Part shown: piece by piece, positions 5,830-7,256 of the stretch
How the letters are laid out: each line of letters starts with the position of its first letter
Position numbering within the stretch: position 1 is the first letter of the stretch
Source: JBDSYA01 sp039925865
GTDB taxonomy: Bacteria > Bacteroidota > Ignavibacteria > Tepidaquicellales > Tepidaquicellaceae
Direction of reading: 5' to 3'
Assembly: GCA_039925865.1 (NCBI GenBank)
Contig: JBDSYA010000160.1
Span: 1-7,256, forward strand
DNA length: 7,256 bases
Notes under the pieces: model-generated
What the model was told of the DNA's origin: nothing
Seen by the model: only the letters and a program-made list of their open reading frames with translations
Database searches by the model: none
Made by a program: the position numbers and the translations under genes

Positions 5830-7080
5830 ATGTTTATACAAAAACCGAAAGGAACATACGATCTACTTCCTGATAAAGCATTTCAAAGAACTTTTTTAGA
5901 ATCACAGCTCAGAAAAACTTTCTCATCTTTCAATTACCGTGAAATAAGAACACCGGCATTTGAGAAAACATCTTTATTCAAAAGAGGTATTGGCGAAGAA
6001 ACTGATATTGTTTCAAAGGAAATGTATTCTTTCAATGAAGACGAGCTTACTCTCAAGCCGGAGATGACAGCGCCTGTCATACGCTCATATCTTGAGAACA
6101 GTTTATATAATGAATCTCCTTTGCAGAAATTATACTATATCAGCAATATGTACCGCCGTGAGAGGCCGCAGGCAGGAAGGTTCAGGGAGTTTTCACAGTT
6201 TGGTGCCGAAGCAATCGGAAGCAATGATTACACAATTGATATTGAAATGATAATGCTTGCTGATTCGATATTAAAAAGTTTTTCAATCAATAATGCAAAA
6301 GTAAAGATCAACACAATTGGTTCATTGTCTGAACGTGAGGTTTATCAAAACGAGTTAAAGAATTATCTTTCAAAATATCTTGATGGATTATCAGCCGACA
6401 GTAAAAAAAGGTTTGAAAAAAATCCTCTGAGAATACTTGACACGAAAGATAAAAGAGACATTGAAATATTGCAGGATGCGCCGGTTCTTTATAACTTTTT
6501 AAAAGATGATACCATTGTTTCATTTGAGAATATTCTTTCGAATTTAAAGAATATGAATATTAATTATACAGTAGACTATAAACTCGTCAGGGGTTTGGAT
6601 TACTATACTTCGACAACATTTGAATTTGTCTCTGATGCATTGGGGGCACAAAATACTTTGCTCGGTGGAGGCAGATATGATCTTTTAGTAGAGCAATTGG
6701 GCGGCAAACCCACACCCGCTATTGGTTTTGCGGCCGGAATGGAAAGATTATTGATAATACTTGAATCGAATAAATACGAGTTTCCCGCAGATGATAAATT
6801 AAAAATCTACATTGCAACAATGGGTGAAGATAGTAAAATTTTTTCTTTGAAACTTCTGAATCACTTACGGTCATCCGGAATTAAAAGTGAAACTGATTAT
6901 CTTAACCGAAGTATTAAATCCCAGATGAAAGAGGCTAACAAGCTTAATGCAGAATATGTACTTGTTATTGGTGATGAAGAATTGAAAACCCATTCAGCAA
7001 AATTAAAAAAAATGTCAGACAGCAGTGAAATAAGTGTTCCTGTTTTAGAAAATTTAAAAGAAATCTTAGATGAGAACTAA
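5830..7080 (+). CDS. hisS: Histidyl-tRNA synthetase
   Basis: This cytoplasmic class II aminoacyl-tRNA synthetase activates histidine with ATP and charges tRNA-His. From the ATG at 5830 it has 416 residues, normal for bacterial HisRS, and opens with the typical IQKPKGTYDLLPD. The catalytic domain shows KPEMTAPVIRSYLE (about 76-89), motif 2 as YRRERPQAGRFREFSQFG (about 108-125, with the ATP-binding arginine), the HisRS-specific signature LVRGLDYYTSTTFEF (about 252-266), GGGRYD (about 279-284) and motif 3 as AIGFAAGMERL (about 297-307, with arginine). An anticodon-binding domain follows (about 324-416: IYIATMGE, DYLNRSIKSQMKEANK, YVLVIGDEE). The frame extends nine codons upstream to an ATG at 5803, but the family N-terminus favours 5830. 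No Shine-Dalgarno is visible. Downstream, the next gene overlaps by 11 bases, so the two are probably an operon. Confidence 0.98.
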   Translation: MFIQKPKGTYDLLPDKAFQRTFLESQLRKTFSSFNYREIRTPAFEKTSLFKRGIGEETDIVSKEMYSFNEDELTLKPEMTAPVIRSYLENSLYNESPLQKLYYISNMYRRERPQAGRFREFSQFGAEAIGSNDYTIDIEMIMLADSILKSFSINNAKVKINTIGSLSEREVYQNELKNYLSKYLDGLSADSKKRFEKNPLRILDTKDKRDIEILQDAPVLYNFLKDDTIVSFENILSNLKNMNINYTVDYKLVRGLDYYTSTTFEFVSDALGAQNTLLGGGRYDLLVEQLGGKPTPAIGFAAGMERLLIILESNKYEFPADDKLKIYIATMGEDSKIFSLKLLNHLRSSGIKSETDYLNRSIKSQMKEANKLNAEYVLVIGDEELKTHSAKLKKMSDSSEISVPVLENLKEILDEN

Positions 7081-7256
7081 ACAAGTACGTCCTGAGAAGC
7101 TCGATTATGAATACGAGCTTTACATTTCAAAAGATCATGATGAAACAGTAAAAAAAGATTATATACTTTTTGATTTCAGAACAAAAAAAGTCTTTGAAAA
7201 TTTTGCTTATGAAATTAATGTACTGTCCCTGATCGATCTTGAAAAGAAAGTGCTTC
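7070..7256 (+). CDS. Unrecognised protein overlapping hisS, 3' end outside window
   Basis: The ATG at 7070 opens a frame different from hisS that runs to the right edge without a stop (62 codons seen). It overlaps the hisS stop by 11 bases, an arrangement typical of translational coupling. The visible sequence begins MRTKQVRPEKLDYEYELYIS and continues with KKDYILFDFRTKKVFENFAYEINV and a leucine-rich stretch. It is charged and soluble-looking, with alternating beta-type patterns and no signal peptide. I do not recognise the family and assign no function. Codon use and AT-richness match hisS, which supports it being a real gene. Confidence 0.7.
   Translation, partial: MRTKQVRPEKLDYEYELYISKDHDETVKKDYILFDFRTKKVFENFAYEINVLSLIDLEKKVL

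Noticed and set aside
6308..6523. 71-codon minus-strand open frame
   Set aside because: It is antisense inside hisS, which is unambiguous in this region.

Overview
The window is AT-rich and reads like the chromosome of a Bacteroidota/Ignavibacteriota-type bacterium. The main evidence is two complete secreted beta-propeller proteins that end in a type IX secretion system (T9SS) type A C-terminal sorting domain with the QNYPNPFNP motif, which is typical of Ignavibacteria and relatives. Some genes have a clear AAGGAGA ribosome site and others have none. The lineage is inferred from these traits; there is no rRNA in the window.

Layout. (1) 1-1089, minus: the 5' part of a secreted SBBP-type beta-propeller protein, with the C-terminus off the left edge. 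(2) 1090-1638: a 549-base gap without a gene. It holds a long imperfect inverted repeat (1331-1456), a possible insertion-sequence-end relic (1236-1256) and a rho-independent terminator (1574-1603) serving the gene to its right. (3) 1639-3801, minus: a 720-residue secreted double propeller (YCF48-like repeats, then Asp-box/sialidase-like repeats) with a sorting domain. (4) 3887-4972, minus: a 361-residue secreted SMP-30/gluconolactonase-like propeller with a sorting domain, starting at TTG behind a strong ribosome site. (5) 5063-5425, minus: a small four-helix membrane protein with no recognised family. (6) 5426-5829: a divergent intergenic region with two full 97-98-base hairpin repeats and one remnant. 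(7) 5830-7080, plus: hisS, histidyl-tRNA synthetase. (8) 7070-7256, plus: the 5' part of an unrecognised gene overlapping hisS by 11 bases.

How it fits together. The left two thirds is a run of co-oriented exported proteins, all predicted to cross the inner membrane by a Sec signal peptide. At least two are then predicted to be T9SS cargo, delivered to the cell surface or medium. They look like independent surface or secreted propellers, not steps of one pathway. The housekeeping hisS operon diverges from them across the repeat-rich spacer. I see no phage, CRISPR, defence or biosynthetic system. The least ordinary items are the tandem hairpin repeats, which also extend the neighbouring open frame artificially, the palindromic element near 1400, and a possibly catalytic SMP-30-like cargo protein.
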